Notes: a model not told the origin generated them from the letters alone. A DNA stretch of 10,461 nt from UBA2450 sp045132035 (GCA_045132035.1 JBGURM010000093.1:1-10461), one strand, 5' to 3'; positions 1 through 6,982 are shown, numbered from the stretch's first letter. Translations and numbers: made by a program.

Positions 1-9
1 ATAACTTTC

Positions 10-15
10 TATAAT
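10..15 (+). promoter_or_regulatory. -10 box of the HIT gene promoter
   Basis: A perfect TATAAT hexamer lies 33 bases before the HIT start codon. This predicts a transcription start near base 22 and a leader of about 27 bases. The leader holds a good Shine-Dalgarno site (AAGGAG at 32-37, 11 bases before the ATG). The -35 element would lie beyond the left edge and cannot be seen. Confidence 0.5.
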
Positions 16-48
16 TGAATTAATAATAAATAAGGAGATATTAAAGTC

Positions 49-459
49 ATGGAAAAAGATATTTTTTGTAAAATCATCGATGGAGAAATCCCTTGTCACA
101 AATTATATGAAGATGACGATGTCATCGCCTTCTTAGATATTTCTCAAGTCACCAAAGGACACGCTCTAGTGGTTAGTAAAAAGCATTACGATAACTTCCT
201 AACCATCCCACAAGAAGAAATGCACAAAGTCATGGATGTCGCTCAAAGAATCGGTCAAGTCGACATTAAATTCTTAGGCGCTAGAGGAGTTAATATCCTC
301 ACTAACTGTTATGAAGCCGCAGGACAAACCGTTATGCACTTCCACGTTCATGTCATTCCTCGCTACGAAGGAAAAGAAGGCTTTATCTTAGAAATGAAGT
401 CAAATAAAGAAGAACTCAACCTTCCAGCGATTGCTGAAGAAGTTAAAAGAAAGCTTTAA
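49..459 (+). CDS. hit: HIT family protein (histidine triad nucleotide-binding hydrolase)
   Basis: This is a cytosolic histidine-triad protein of 136 residues, normal for the family. HIT proteins bind purine nucleotides and hydrolyse nucleoside phosphoramidates or adenylylated compounds through a covalent nucleotidyl-histidine intermediate; the physiological substrate of the bacterial forms is usually unclear. The triad is visible as HFHVH at residues 97-101 with H99 as the expected nucleophile, followed by IPR. The N-terminal IFCKIIDGEIP segment, the LDISQVTKGH stretch (residues 29-38) and N86 before the triad are typical of Firmicutes Hit proteins. The usual zinc-binding CxxC near the N-terminus is reduced to a single C7. 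The start is fixed by AAGGAG at 32-37. It appears monocistronic, with its own -10 box and a hairpin terminator 11 bases after the stop. Confidence 0.93.
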   Translation: MEKDIFCKIIDGEIPCHKLYEDDDVIAFLDISQVTKGHALVVSKKHYDNFLTIPQEEMHKVMDVAQRIGQVDIKFLGARGVNILTNCYEAAGQTVMHFHVHVIPRYEGKEGFILEMKSNKEELNLPAIAEEVKRKL

Positions 460-469
460 TATTTATATT

Positions 470-499
470 AAGAATCACATCAAATGTGGTTCTTTTTTT
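470..499 (+). terminator. Rho-independent terminator of the HIT gene
   Basis: An 11-bp stem (470-480 with 484-494, one G-T wobble) closes a 3-base loop and runs into seven Ts at 493-499. It sits 11 bases after the HIT stop codon. Its T-tract lies in the -35 region of the promoter predicted for the next gene. Confidence 0.85.
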
Positions 500-528
500 A
501 TACAAAGAAGATATAATATTGATATCTA
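490..528 (+). promoter_or_regulatory. Predicted promoter giving a near-leaderless mRNA for the 368-residue protein
   Basis: A perfect TATAAT lies at 512-517, so transcription should start near 524, only about four bases before the ATG at 528. No convincing Shine-Dalgarno site precedes that ATG; AAGAAG at 505-510 would itself be upstream of the transcription start. The -35 region falls on the T-tract of the preceding terminator and matches consensus poorly (best candidate TTCTTT at 490-495). Confidence 0.4.
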
Positions 529-1634
529 TGAGTGTGTTCACTAAGTTATTTAAAAGAGAAAATATTAATAAGATTGAAAAAGTTGCTTTTAAAGCTGACG
601 AAATCGTCTCTTTTGTTGATACAAAAGTTGTTCCTAACTTAAACGAATTAGAAGAAATAAAAGACACTAATTTGGTTAAAAACATCAACGACTTTGTTCC
701 TAAAGCCAGTGTTTTCTTGAAGAAATCATCTACCGCAATTAAAACCATAGAGATGATTATTTCTCAAAGTAAGTTAGAGAAAATAGTAGATACGGATGTT
801 AATAATAAAATCAACGAAGTCGCTACTAACGCTTTAGGTGGAACTCTATCAAAAGCGACATTAGGTGTTTCTGCCGGTTTAGCGGGTGTCTCAATTCTTG
901 TTTTAGTGGTCAACATCTATCAAACTAGACAAGTTTCAAAAAAGATGAGTCGTGTCTCTTCAGAAATTGAAGACATTAAAGAATTCCAATTAATCGATTA
1001 TCGTAATCGAGTCAAATCACTAGTTATTGATATTTTAAACATCCTAGATAACAAAGATCTTCTTTTTAAGAAGAAGGACGTTAGAAAAAGAGAGCTCGAA
1101 AATCTCGATAATTATGAACATGAATGTGAAAGACTATTAGGTCACGCGAACGATGCGATTATCTCTTTAACAAAAAGGAGTCAAAAATCATACGCTAACT
1201 ACAAGAAACATTTCACCGAAATAGAAGGCTGGTTAAGTTATCAATCCATATTAGTTACAACCTTAACTCAAATTGCTGAACTTAAATACGCTCTTAATCT
1301 CGGTTCAGTGTCAAAAGAGTACTGCTTTAATAAATTAAATAAATATCTGCTCGAAGCTAATGACAGTGTTGTTTCTTTAAAAGAATGGCATAACAAAAAC
1401 ATTAAGGCCTTTGAAATTGATTTTGAAAACAAGAAATACCGTAAATCAGCAAGTTTCTTTAACTTTCTAAGGAAGATTAAGGAGATTGATGAAAAAGTGT
1501 CTTATTCAGCCTTAAACGATGAAGAAATCACAATTATTCAAAAACAATTAGAATATAAAGATAATAATGTTGTTGGTTCTAACGATGATGTTGTCATCAT
1601 TATTAAAGATGGCAAATACTATTTCCAAAAATAA
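528..1634 (+). CDS. Uncharacterised helical protein with one central hydrophobic segment
   Basis: I do not recognise this 368-residue protein. Residues 1-100 are charged and look mostly helical, with no signal peptide. Residues about 108-130 form the only strongly hydrophobic stretch, glycine- and alanine-rich then valine- and leucine-rich, and could be one transmembrane or membrane-inserting helix. Residues 131-340 are again helix-like and rich in lysine and glutamate, with possible coiled coil after the hydrophobic segment. The C-terminus has an acidic NDD patch, a short hydrophobic strand (VVIIIKDGKYYF) and a final lysine. Soluble helices flanking one hydrophobic segment occur in simple membrane-anchored proteins and in alpha-helical pore-forming toxins; the sequence does not decide. 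I chose ATG 528 because the longer GTG start at 486 lies inside the terminator hairpin and upstream of the -10 box. It is a single-gene unit with terminators on both sides. Confidence 0.8.
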   Translation: MSVFTKLFKRENINKIEKVAFKADEIVSFVDTKVVPNLNELEEIKDTNLVKNINDFVPKASVFLKKSSTAIKTIEMIISQSKLEKIVDTDVNNKINEVATNALGGTLSKATLGVSAGLAGVSILVLVVNIYQTRQVSKKMSRVSSEIEDIKEFQLIDYRNRVKSLVIDILNILDNKDLLFKKKDVRKRELENLDNYEHECERLLGHANDAIISLTKRSQKSYANYKKHFTEIEGWLSYQSILVTTLTQIAELKYALNLGSVSKEYCFNKLNKYLLEANDSVVSLKEWHNKNIKAFEIDFENKKYRKSASFFNFLRKIKEIDEKVSYSALNDEEITIIQKQLEYKDNNVVGSNDDVVIIIKDGKYYFQK

Positions 1635-1672
1635 AAATGACTCTCAATTCATTCATCGAGGGTCATTTTTTT
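1634..1672. terminator. Two-way terminator between convergent genes
   Basis: A stem of at least 10 bp (about 1636-1645 with 1658-1667, one T-G wobble) and a 12-base loop are flanked by As on the left and seven Ts on the right. It therefore works in both directions. It follows the stop of the 368-residue protein directly and lies just past the stop of the convergent 55-residue gene. Confidence 0.85.
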
Positions 1673-1674
1673 AC

Positions 1675-1842
1675 TTATTTAATTTCTTTTCTAATAGATT
1701 CAATTGCGGCGTCTAGAGGGACTCCTTCTCCATTAATTGCCTCTTTATATCCTATTTCAATTTCTTCTTTTAGTTCTTCCTCTGTCATCAATTCATATGA
1801 TTGAATGCCATTTTTGACTTTTAAGAATTTATTGTCTTTCAT
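1675..1842 (-). CDS. Small antitoxin-like protein, 55 residues
   Basis: A short gene missed by length-limited ORF calling. Translation from the ATG at 1842 gives 55 residues ending in TAA. A good Shine-Dalgarno site (AAGGAA, about five bases before the ATG) overlaps the end of yhaM; only nine bases separate the yhaM stop from this start, so it is the last gene of the flippase-recX-yhaM unit and ends just before a terminator. The composition is hydrophilic and helical. The second half (MTEEELKEEIE, then GYKEAINGEG, then an acidic-to-basic helix ending IRKEIK) resembles the C-terminal helices of small RelB- or Phd-type antitoxins, but there is no adjacent toxin gene and no clear DNA-binding N-terminus. 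The antitoxin reading is a resemblance by eye only. The coding call rests on the SD site, the operon spacing and the clean frame up to the terminator. Confidence 0.7.
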   Translation of the reverse strand: MKDNKFLKVKNGIQSYELMTEEELKEEIEIGYKEAINGEGVPLDAAIESIRKEIK

Positions 1843-1851
1843 AACTCTTCC

Positions 1852-2784
1852 TTATTTCTTGGGCTTATAGAATGTTCTTCCATCAAGCGGGAATAACTTT
1901 TGAGTAAATTCCCCAGGAGCGACATCTTCATATGCTTTATCAAGCATAATCATTCTGCTATCAAGATTATCAATCATTGAGATTAATAATGCTTCTTTTG
2001 TTAAAGGAAGAACAGGAGAACCAAATTCATGTTGTCCGTGGTGAGACAATACAATATGTTCAAGTAATAAAGGAATCTCACTAGTGATATTTAATTCCTT
2101 CGCGGCAATTCTTAATTCACCGCACATAATTGAAATATGTCCTAATAATTTCCCTTCAGTTGTGTAGTGATAAATCGCTGGACCTTCTAGTTCAATCATC
2201 TTTCCAAAATCATGGAGTAACGCTCCTGTAATCGCGACATCACGATTAATATCGTTATAAACATGAGAGAAATAATCAACATGTTCCGCGAGATACACAC
2301 TATGCATGAGAAGTCCACTTGCGAACTCATGATGCATACTCACTCCAGCAGGAGAAACATATATTTGATCCCCAAACTTTTTAATAAAATAATCTAATAA
2401 CTTTTTACAGTCACTATCTTTGATAGAGGCCAATAATTTATTAAAACGATCAATTAACTCATTTTTTTCAATTGGAGAAGCTTTAATAAAACGAGTAACA
2501 TCAACTTCATCCGCGGATAAAGGTGTTCCCTTTAATATCTTTCCTTGAAGGGAATCATTATATTTAATAATCTCCACCATCACAGAAACAATATTACCAG
2601 TGACAAAGATTTCTTTATCTCCATCTTCAACTTCCCATTTCTTGCTACTTAAAACACCGCTAGAATCCCTTAATTCTACGTTTAAGTATAATTGACCACT
2701 TTTGTTTGTTCCTTGGCTTACCGCGCCGATTAGAGCCTGAATGATAAGGCGGTCCCCTTCACATAATTCCTTGATTAATCTCAT
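1852..2784 (-). CDS. yhaM: 3'-5' exoribonuclease YhaM family (OB fold plus HD domain)
   Basis: This 310-residue cytosolic protein matches the YhaM family in length (about 310-320) and architecture. YhaM enzymes are metal-dependent 3'-to-5' exonucleases that trim RNA ends and, in some species, degrade DNA. Residues 1-95 form an OB-fold nucleic-acid-binding domain (SGQLYLNVELRDSSG, then VTGNIVSVMVEI). Residues about 145-285 form the HD domain, with putative metal ligands H161, H191-D192 (LLHDFGK), H216, the H248-H249 pair (LSHHGQHEFGSP) and D272 (SMIDNLDSRM). All expected HD positions are present, so it should be active. Its ATG overlaps the recX stop as ATGA, suggesting translational coupling. 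The downstream 55-residue gene starts nine bases after its stop. Confidence 0.92.
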   Translation of the reverse strand: MRLIKELCEGDRLIIQALIGAVSQGTNKSGQLYLNVELRDSSGVLSSKKWEVEDGDKEIFVTGNIVSVMVEIIKYNDSLQGKILKGTPLSADEVDVTRFIKASPIEKNELIDRFNKLLASIKDSDCKKLLDYFIKKFGDQIYVSPAGVSMHHEFASGLLMHSVYLAEHVDYFSHVYNDINRDVAITGALLHDFGKMIELEGPAIYHYTTEGKLLGHISIMCGELRIAAKELNITSEIPLLLEHIVLSHHGQHEFGSPVLPLTKEALLISMIDNLDSRMIMLDKAYEDVAPGEFTQKLFPLDGRTFYKPKK

Positions 2785-3557
2785 AAGTTGTCCTTTTCTA
2801 TTATTTTAATAATATCATTCATTCGATATCCCTTTTGTAAAAGAGATTGAATTATTTTTTGTCTTAATTCTTTTTTCGCGTATTTCTTAGCTAATCTCGT
2901 CTTAGTTTTGATATATGCTTCTTTTAATTTCTTTAATTCTTCTTTATCATCTTTCACTTCAATATTAGATTCAATAACACTTTTAGCGACATCACTATCA
3001 AAGCCGTTTGAGATATAAGCGTTATAAATATGTTGTTTCTTTTGAACAAAATTATATTTTGAATATTTCTTTTCTAAGCGTGGAAATATTGCTTTAGCTT
3101 TTTTCTTTTCAGTACTGACTGGAAAAGAATATTTATTTAATTTCTCTTCAAATATTCCTTTAGAAGATAATTTCTGAATAATTTTGTTTTTCCCATAATT
3201 CAAAGAATTATAATATTCGATATGTTCTAATATAAAAGCATTATCATCAATTAAATCATAATCCTTCATTCTTTTGATGACTGTATCGACGGCTTTTTTA
3301 TCTCCACCTTTGTTATAGAGTTTTTCTCTCATTTGATATTCAGAATATAGAGATTTCGCTCTTAAGGACAAAGCGTATTTCATTAAAGAAGCAACTTGGT
3401 TATATTCTTTGATACTTTGATATTCTTTCTTACTTAATTCTTTCCCAACATAAAGATAAAAATTTGGATAGACATCTTTGTCTAATTCAAGTTTCTCATC
3501 ATCGATATATATATCCACTCTATTTTTGAGAATTTTGATCTTACTTATTTTCATCAT
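2781..3557 (-). CDS. recX: Regulatory protein RecX
   Basis: RecX binds the groove of RecA filaments on DNA and modulates recombination and the SOS response. At 258 residues this is the long Firmicutes form. Residues 1-55 make the N-terminal basic strand region. Then come the characteristic three-helix repeats: one at about 56-103 (LRAKSLYSEYQMREKL), a second at 104-145 (LIDDNAFILEHIEYYNSLNYG, then KLSSKGI), a third at 155-200 and a fourth at 215-255 ending QKGYRMNDIIKII. The lysine-rich composition fits DNA or RecA binding. The gene begins inside the 3' end of the membrane-protein gene (17-base overlap). Two tandem ATGs (3557 and 3554) are possible starts, both near a purine-rich AGAGAG. It ends in TGA, overlapping the yhaM start. 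recA is not in the window. Confidence 0.88.
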   Translation of the reverse strand: MMKISKIKILKNRVDIYIDDEKLELDKDVYPNFYLYVGKELSKKEYQSIKEYNQVASLMKYALSLRAKSLYSEYQMREKLYNKGGDKKAVDTVIKRMKDYDLIDDNAFILEHIEYYNSLNYGKNKIIQKLSSKGIFEEKLNKYSFPVSTEKKKAKAIFPRLEKKYSKYNFVQKKQHIYNAYISNGFDSDVAKSVIESNIEVKDDKEELKKLKEAYIKTKTRLAKKYAKKELRQKIIQSLLQKGYRMNDIIKIIEKDNL

Positions 3558-4656
3558 TAACTCTCTTTCTTGGTCGATATATCAAAGTCACTAAGCAAGC
3601 GATAACAAGTGGGAAGATAAACATCAAACTTCTCCATAAAAGAAGTGACGCTCTAGCGATTTCTTCTGTATCAAAGAAAACCGGTCCACTAGTTGGATAA
3701 AATAAACGTAAGAAGAATAATTCAGAAACAACTGAACTACCAGGAATAGGAATAATACAAGTCACCATTTGATGGAAATTGGATAATAAAACTGAATCCC
3801 AGAAATTTGCGTTAACCGAAGTATTGCCTAACGCCAAACCACATAAATATGGAACCGAATAAGAAATTGTAATATAGATAAAAAAGCACACAAAACATAT
3901 CAAGAAAGTCGGTATATGCTTAAATAAAGTCTTTAAATTTCCTCTAAAATTAATAACCGCTCCATCAAGTTTTGTTTGTGATTCTTCTAAATTCTTAAAT
4001 ACTCTAATTTTCACTAATAACTTAAAGATTGGGCCTCTAATAAAATGATAAAAGCCATTCCAATAAGAGATGAGTAAAATAAAACCAATTGATAAAGTGT
4101 TAAAAGCAAATCCAATTCCTACAAGTAACCAAAGTGGCACTTGAAGCGCGTTGTCATTATTAAACGAAATAGAAATACTACCAATCTCATTAACAAGGTC
4201 ATGCTTCACAATAATCGTGATAATTCCATAAGCGATTAAAACAATTTGATAAATAATTGAATACATCGCTAAAACGCTTAAAGCGTTAGAAATCTTCACG
4301 CCTTGTTTCGTATATGTATATGTTTCCATTACGTGACCACCAATACCAGCAGGAGTCACCATACGATACAAAGAACCAATTTGATCAATCATAATTGAAC
4401 GATGGAAATAATAATCTTTTTCAAATAAACGAGTTAAAGAAAAGATTGATATCGACCTAAAAATGATACAGCCAATCACCACTACTAAAATAAGAAGGAT
4501 ATACCAAATATTCGCTGAACCTAAGACAGTAAAGATATCATTAATCTTGTCTCCAATCGTTAGATAAAACGCTAAAGCGGTTAATCCTAGAACAATAATG
4601 AGATAGATAACATATCTAATAACTTGTTTGATAATTTCGTTATTCTTAATAGACAT
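3541..4656 (-). CDS. Polytopic membrane protein, MprF N-domain / YbhN-type flippase-like family
   Basis: This 371-residue integral membrane protein belongs to the family of the flippase domain of lysylphosphatidylglycerol synthase MprF (UPF0104/YbhN type). Hydrophobic segments can be seen at about 14-33, 50-72, 124-149, 172-196, 246-272, 288-306 and 338-360. Family signatures are TPAGIGGHVMETY at residues 101-113, followed by a G-V then A-rich helix, and a late PIPGSS with E312 resembling the usual P-x-PGG-x-G-x-x-E motif. The cytosolic aminoacyl-transferase domain of full MprF is absent, so it cannot itself make lysyl-PG; it may move a lipid or isoprenoid-linked substrate, which is inference. 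It heads the operon with recX and yhaM. The ATG at 4656 is the first possible start, with an in-frame TGA nine bases upstream, and lacks a Shine-Dalgarno site. Confidence 0.82.
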   Translation of the reverse strand: MSIKNNEIIKQVIRYVIYLIIVLGLTALAFYLTIGDKINDIFTVLGSANIWYILLILVVVIGCIIFRSISIFSLTRLFEKDYYFHRSIMIDQIGSLYRMVTPAGIGGHVMETYTYTKQGVKISNALSVLAMYSIIYQIVLIAYGIITIIVKHDLVNEIGSISISFNNDNALQVPLWLLVGIGFAFNTLSIGFILLISYWNGFYHFIRGPIFKLLVKIRVFKNLEESQTKLDGAVINFRGNLKTLFKHIPTFLICFVCFFIYITISYSVPYLCGLALGNTSVNANFWDSVLLSNFHQMVTCIIPIPGSSVVSELFFLRLFYPTSGPVFFDTEEIARASLLLWRSLMFIFPLVIACLVTLIYRPRKRVNDENK

Positions 4657-4670
4657 CGTTAGTCATTATA
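4656..4670 (-). promoter_or_regulatory. Extended -10 promoter with a leaderless start for the flippase-recX-yhaM operon
   Basis: On the minus strand TGCTATAAT is a perfect extended -10 (hexamer at 4670-4665). Transcription should start about 4658, one to three bases from the ATG at 4656. No Shine-Dalgarno site fits between them. The -35 region (about 4688-4693) is a poor match, which an extended -10 can offset. Confidence 0.6.
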
Positions 4671-4727
4671 GCATAGTCATAGACTTTTTTATGTTATTTT
4701 CCATAAAAAAACTCAATAATGGGTCTC

Positions 4728-4763
4728 TTGCTTAAATATGTAAAACAATATTTAATAATTATA
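4728..4763 (+). promoter_or_regulatory. Predicted promoter with a leaderless start for the acidic orphan protein
   Basis: TTGCTT at 4728-4733 and TTTAAT at 4751-4756 are separated by 17 bases. Six further bases lead exactly to the A of ATG 4763, the expected transcription start. No Shine-Dalgarno site is present. In-frame TAA at 4733-4735 and the absence of other start codons after it make ATG 4763 the first usable start. The -35 is only a partial match to consensus. Confidence 0.5.
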
Positions 4764-5767
4764 TGAATAAAGATGACTTTGAATTCATCAAACTAAGTGA
4801 CGCTAATCTTGATGAAGTAATGAAATATAATGGCCGCTTCTTTTATCGAGTGGAAGGAAACGTTTACTGTGAAGATTACATTCTAAGAATTACTTTGATG
4901 TACGACAAAAACATTGATGAATGGCTTGAATGCACTAAAGAGATTCCTTGGGAAATGAAAGAAGAATGCGATTTCAAAAAAGCAGTAAAAGATTTTGAAG
5001 ATAACCCACCATGGCCGCATTTCGATGAAGTTCTTGCTCGTAGAGCAAAAGAAAATGAAAAAGTCATGAAGGAAGAAATCAAAAAGACTCCAAAAAGAGT
5101 TATTGGTTGGGTCGATGACTCCGCTATATTCAACTTACACGCTGATGAGTCAGATGAAGGATTTTACGCTGTTGTAAATGATATCATCAAGCATGGATAC
5201 GAATGTACTGGCATGGAATTTGATAACCAATGGATTTATGCCTTACTAAACACCCATGAATATGTTACGTTCTCAGTTAGAGGTTGGGGAGCCGCTATGG
5301 CAGTAGCGCACGGAGAATATGGACAAATGGATTACGCACACTACGCTTTCGGATTCTCTGATGAAGTATTTGATAGTGAACCAACATTCCCAAAAGTAGG
5401 AATGTATGAAGAAGTCTCAATAAAAGATTCAGTTCATGTAGCTGATTCATTAATTGAATCAATGAATGATATAGACTACAAATCTCTAGAAAGCAAAGGA
5501 ATTGAAAGTGTCTATGTTTTAGTGCCAGATCCCTATGTTGATAAAGTCTATTACGATAGATTTGGTTCAGTTAAGCTTATCTCAAATAAACACGAAGAAA
5601 TATCTTGTATGGTCGATGATATAGAATACTTCGATAACATTGAACAATTTGATAAATATATGTCTGAGTTTGATGAAAGCAACATTATAATACTTCGTGA
5701 AGAAAACACGATTAAAGAAATGCTTAAGAATGGTCCAATATATCTAATAAGAGTAATGGTCTACTAA
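4763..5767 (+). CDS. Strongly acidic orphan protein of unknown function
   Basis: I do not recognise this 334-residue protein. It is soluble-looking, with no signal peptide or membrane segment. By hand count it has about 70 Asp/Glu against 36 Lys/Arg, a strong net negative charge. Six tryptophans fall in the first 185 residues. Residues 1-110 are charged and include PPWPHFDEV and a lysine-rich helix. Residues 115-215 carry the most domain-like segment, with YAVVNDIIKHGYECTG, then RGWGAAMAVAHGEYGQMDY and a histidine/tyrosine/phenylalanine-rich tail. Residues 225-334 alternate predicted strands and acidic helices (VYVLVPDPYVDKVYYDRFG, then FDESNIIILREE), suggesting a second alpha/beta domain. 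It is a single-gene unit, divergent from the membrane-protein operon and closed by a shared terminator. Such an acidic orphan could be an inhibitor, immunity protein or DNA mimic; nothing here decides. Confidence 0.75.
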   Translation: MNKDDFEFIKLSDANLDEVMKYNGRFFYRVEGNVYCEDYILRITLMYDKNIDEWLECTKEIPWEMKEECDFKKAVKDFEDNPPWPHFDEVLARRAKENEKVMKEEIKKTPKRVIGWVDDSAIFNLHADESDEGFYAVVNDIIKHGYECTGMEFDNQWIYALLNTHEYVTFSVRGWGAAMAVAHGEYGQMDYAHYAFGFSDEVFDSEPTFPKVGMYEEVSIKDSVHVADSLIESMNDIDYKSLESKGIESVYVLVPDPYVDKVYYDRFGSVKLISNKHEEISCMVDDIEYFDNIEQFDKYMSEFDESNIIILREENTIKEMLKNGPIYLIRVMVY

Positions 5768-5812
5768 AAAAGAAGGCAAATTCCATATAAGAAACGCCTT
5801 CTTTTTGTTTTT
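5766..5812. terminator. Two-way terminator between the acidic orphan gene and serA
   Basis: A perfect 11-bp stem (5767-5777 with 5796-5806) closes an 18-base loop. The right side runs into T-rich sequence and the left side is A-rich, so both convergent transcripts can end here. The left arm begins at the last base of the upstream stop codon, and the serA stop lies just to the right. Confidence 0.88.
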
Positions 5813-5819
5813 TGTTTAA

Positions 5820-6980
5820 TTATTTAATAACTCTAACTCTAATAACACCAGGGAGATTACTGACTTCTTTTTTTGCACAACCTCTTGCTTCTTCTTCGTG
5901 ATCAAACTCTATTAATGTCGCTGAATATTCACCTTTAGAAGCGGTTACACTCTTTAAGACCTTAACAACATTCATTGCTCTTTTAATAACTTCATTGCCA
6001 TCAAGTTCTTTTTTATGAAGAACAAGTAATCTCTTTTCTAATCTAACCCCTAAATCAATATTTGGATAGTTAACAGAATTAATAATATTTCCGTTATTAA
6101 CAAAGTTAAGGATTTCAGAAGCCGCCATTGAGGCACAATTATCTTCCGCTTCTTCAGTCGAAGCACCTAAATGAGATATTGCCACCACTCCATTCATATT
6201 CGCAGTCTTGTAGTTAGGGAAATCAGTAACATATCTTCTAACTTTGCCGCTTTCAAGAGCTTCTTTCATATCATCATCATTAACTAATGCGTCTCTTGCT
6301 GCGTTAATAATAATGACACCTTTTTTAGCTTTAGCTAAGAAAGCTTTATTAATCATTCCTTTAGTGGCATCCATTAAAGGAACATGAATTGTAATATAAT
6401 CGGCTTCTTGTAGCATTTCATCCATTGAAATAACTTTAGTGTTACTAAGAAGCTCTTTATTTCTTTCAATTGTCGCACTAGAAGGTTCGACTCCTAATAC
6501 TCTCATTCCTAGTTTACTAGCAGCGTCCGCGACTAAAGCACCAATTGCACCTAAACCAATTACTCCTAAAGTCTTCCCTAAGATTTCAGTTCCAGCAAAA
6601 GAACCTTTCGCCTTTTCCATGGTTTTATTAATGAGTTCATCATTTTTATTCTCATTAACCCATTCCATGGAGCCTCTAATATCTCTAGCGGCAAGAAGCA
6701 TCATCGCAATTGTTAATTCTTTAACCGCGTTCGCATTAGCCCCAGGTGTATTAAAAACCACTACACCACTAGAAGCATATTTATCTAAAGGAATGTTATT
6801 AACTCCCGCTCCTGCTCTAGCAACACATAAAACTGATTCTGGAAGATCCATCTCATGCATCGCTGCGCTTCTTACCATCACTGCGTTAGCGGAATCAATA
6901 GATTCGGTAGATATTTCTACTTCTTTAGGAAATACTTTTAATCCAACTGGAGAGATTTTATTTAAACAATATACTTTCAT
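5820..6980 (-). CDS. serA: D-3-phosphoglycerate dehydrogenase
   Basis: SerA oxidises 3-phosphoglycerate to 3-phosphohydroxypyruvate with NAD, the first step of serine synthesis, in the cytosol. The 386 residues fit the shorter SerA class. The split catalytic domain is residues 1-95 and about 285-305. The Rossmann domain has GLGAIG at 142-147 and an acidic E165 (VEP) for NAD selectivity. The active-site arginine is R229 (NAARDALVND) and the histidine is H270 (ISHLGAST). The usual glutamate between them is not evident: after E243 the next Glu is E276, and the position is occupied by DFPNY. Residues about 315-386 look like a degenerate ACT domain (RLLVLHKK, ending LPGVIRVRVIK), a possible serine-feedback site. 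It starts two bases after the serC stop and is the last gene of the operon. Confidence 0.93.
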   Translation of the reverse strand: MKVYCLNKISPVGLKVFPKEVEISTESIDSANAVMVRSAAMHEMDLPESVLCVARAGAGVNNIPLDKYASSGVVVFNTPGANANAVKELTIAMMLLAARDIRGSMEWVNENKNDELINKTMEKAKGSFAGTEILGKTLGVIGLGAIGALVADAASKLGMRVLGVEPSSATIERNKELLSNTKVISMDEMLQEADYITIHVPLMDATKGMINKAFLAKAKKGVIIINAARDALVNDDDMKEALESGKVRRYVTDFPNYKTANMNGVVAISHLGASTEEAEDNCASMAASEILNFVNNGNIINSVNYPNIDLGVRLEKRLLVLHKKELDGNEVIKRAMNVVKVLKSVTASKGEYSATLIEFDHEEEARGCAKKEVSNLPGVIRVRVIK

Positions 6981-6982
6981 AA

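Noticed and set aside
486..527. GTG start at 486 extending the 368-residue protein by 14 residues
   Set aside because: It lies in the terminator hairpin and upstream of the TATAAT at 512-517, so it would not be on the mRNA from that promoter; it has no SD.
443..748. Minus-strand frame of 101 residues
   Set aside because: It lies opposite the HIT end, the terminator and the 368-residue gene; no SD and no recognisable protein. Shadow frame.
2781..2783. Mollicute code in which TGA encodes tryptophan
   Set aside because: Frames are full length with TGG tryptophans and no internal TGA; the recX TGA sits exactly at the expected C-terminus. Reading through it would add only two residues, so that site alone is not decisive.
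4876..5133. Minus-strand frame of 85 residues
   Set aside because: Antisense within the acidic orphan gene, serine/phenylalanine-rich with no start signals; shadow frame.
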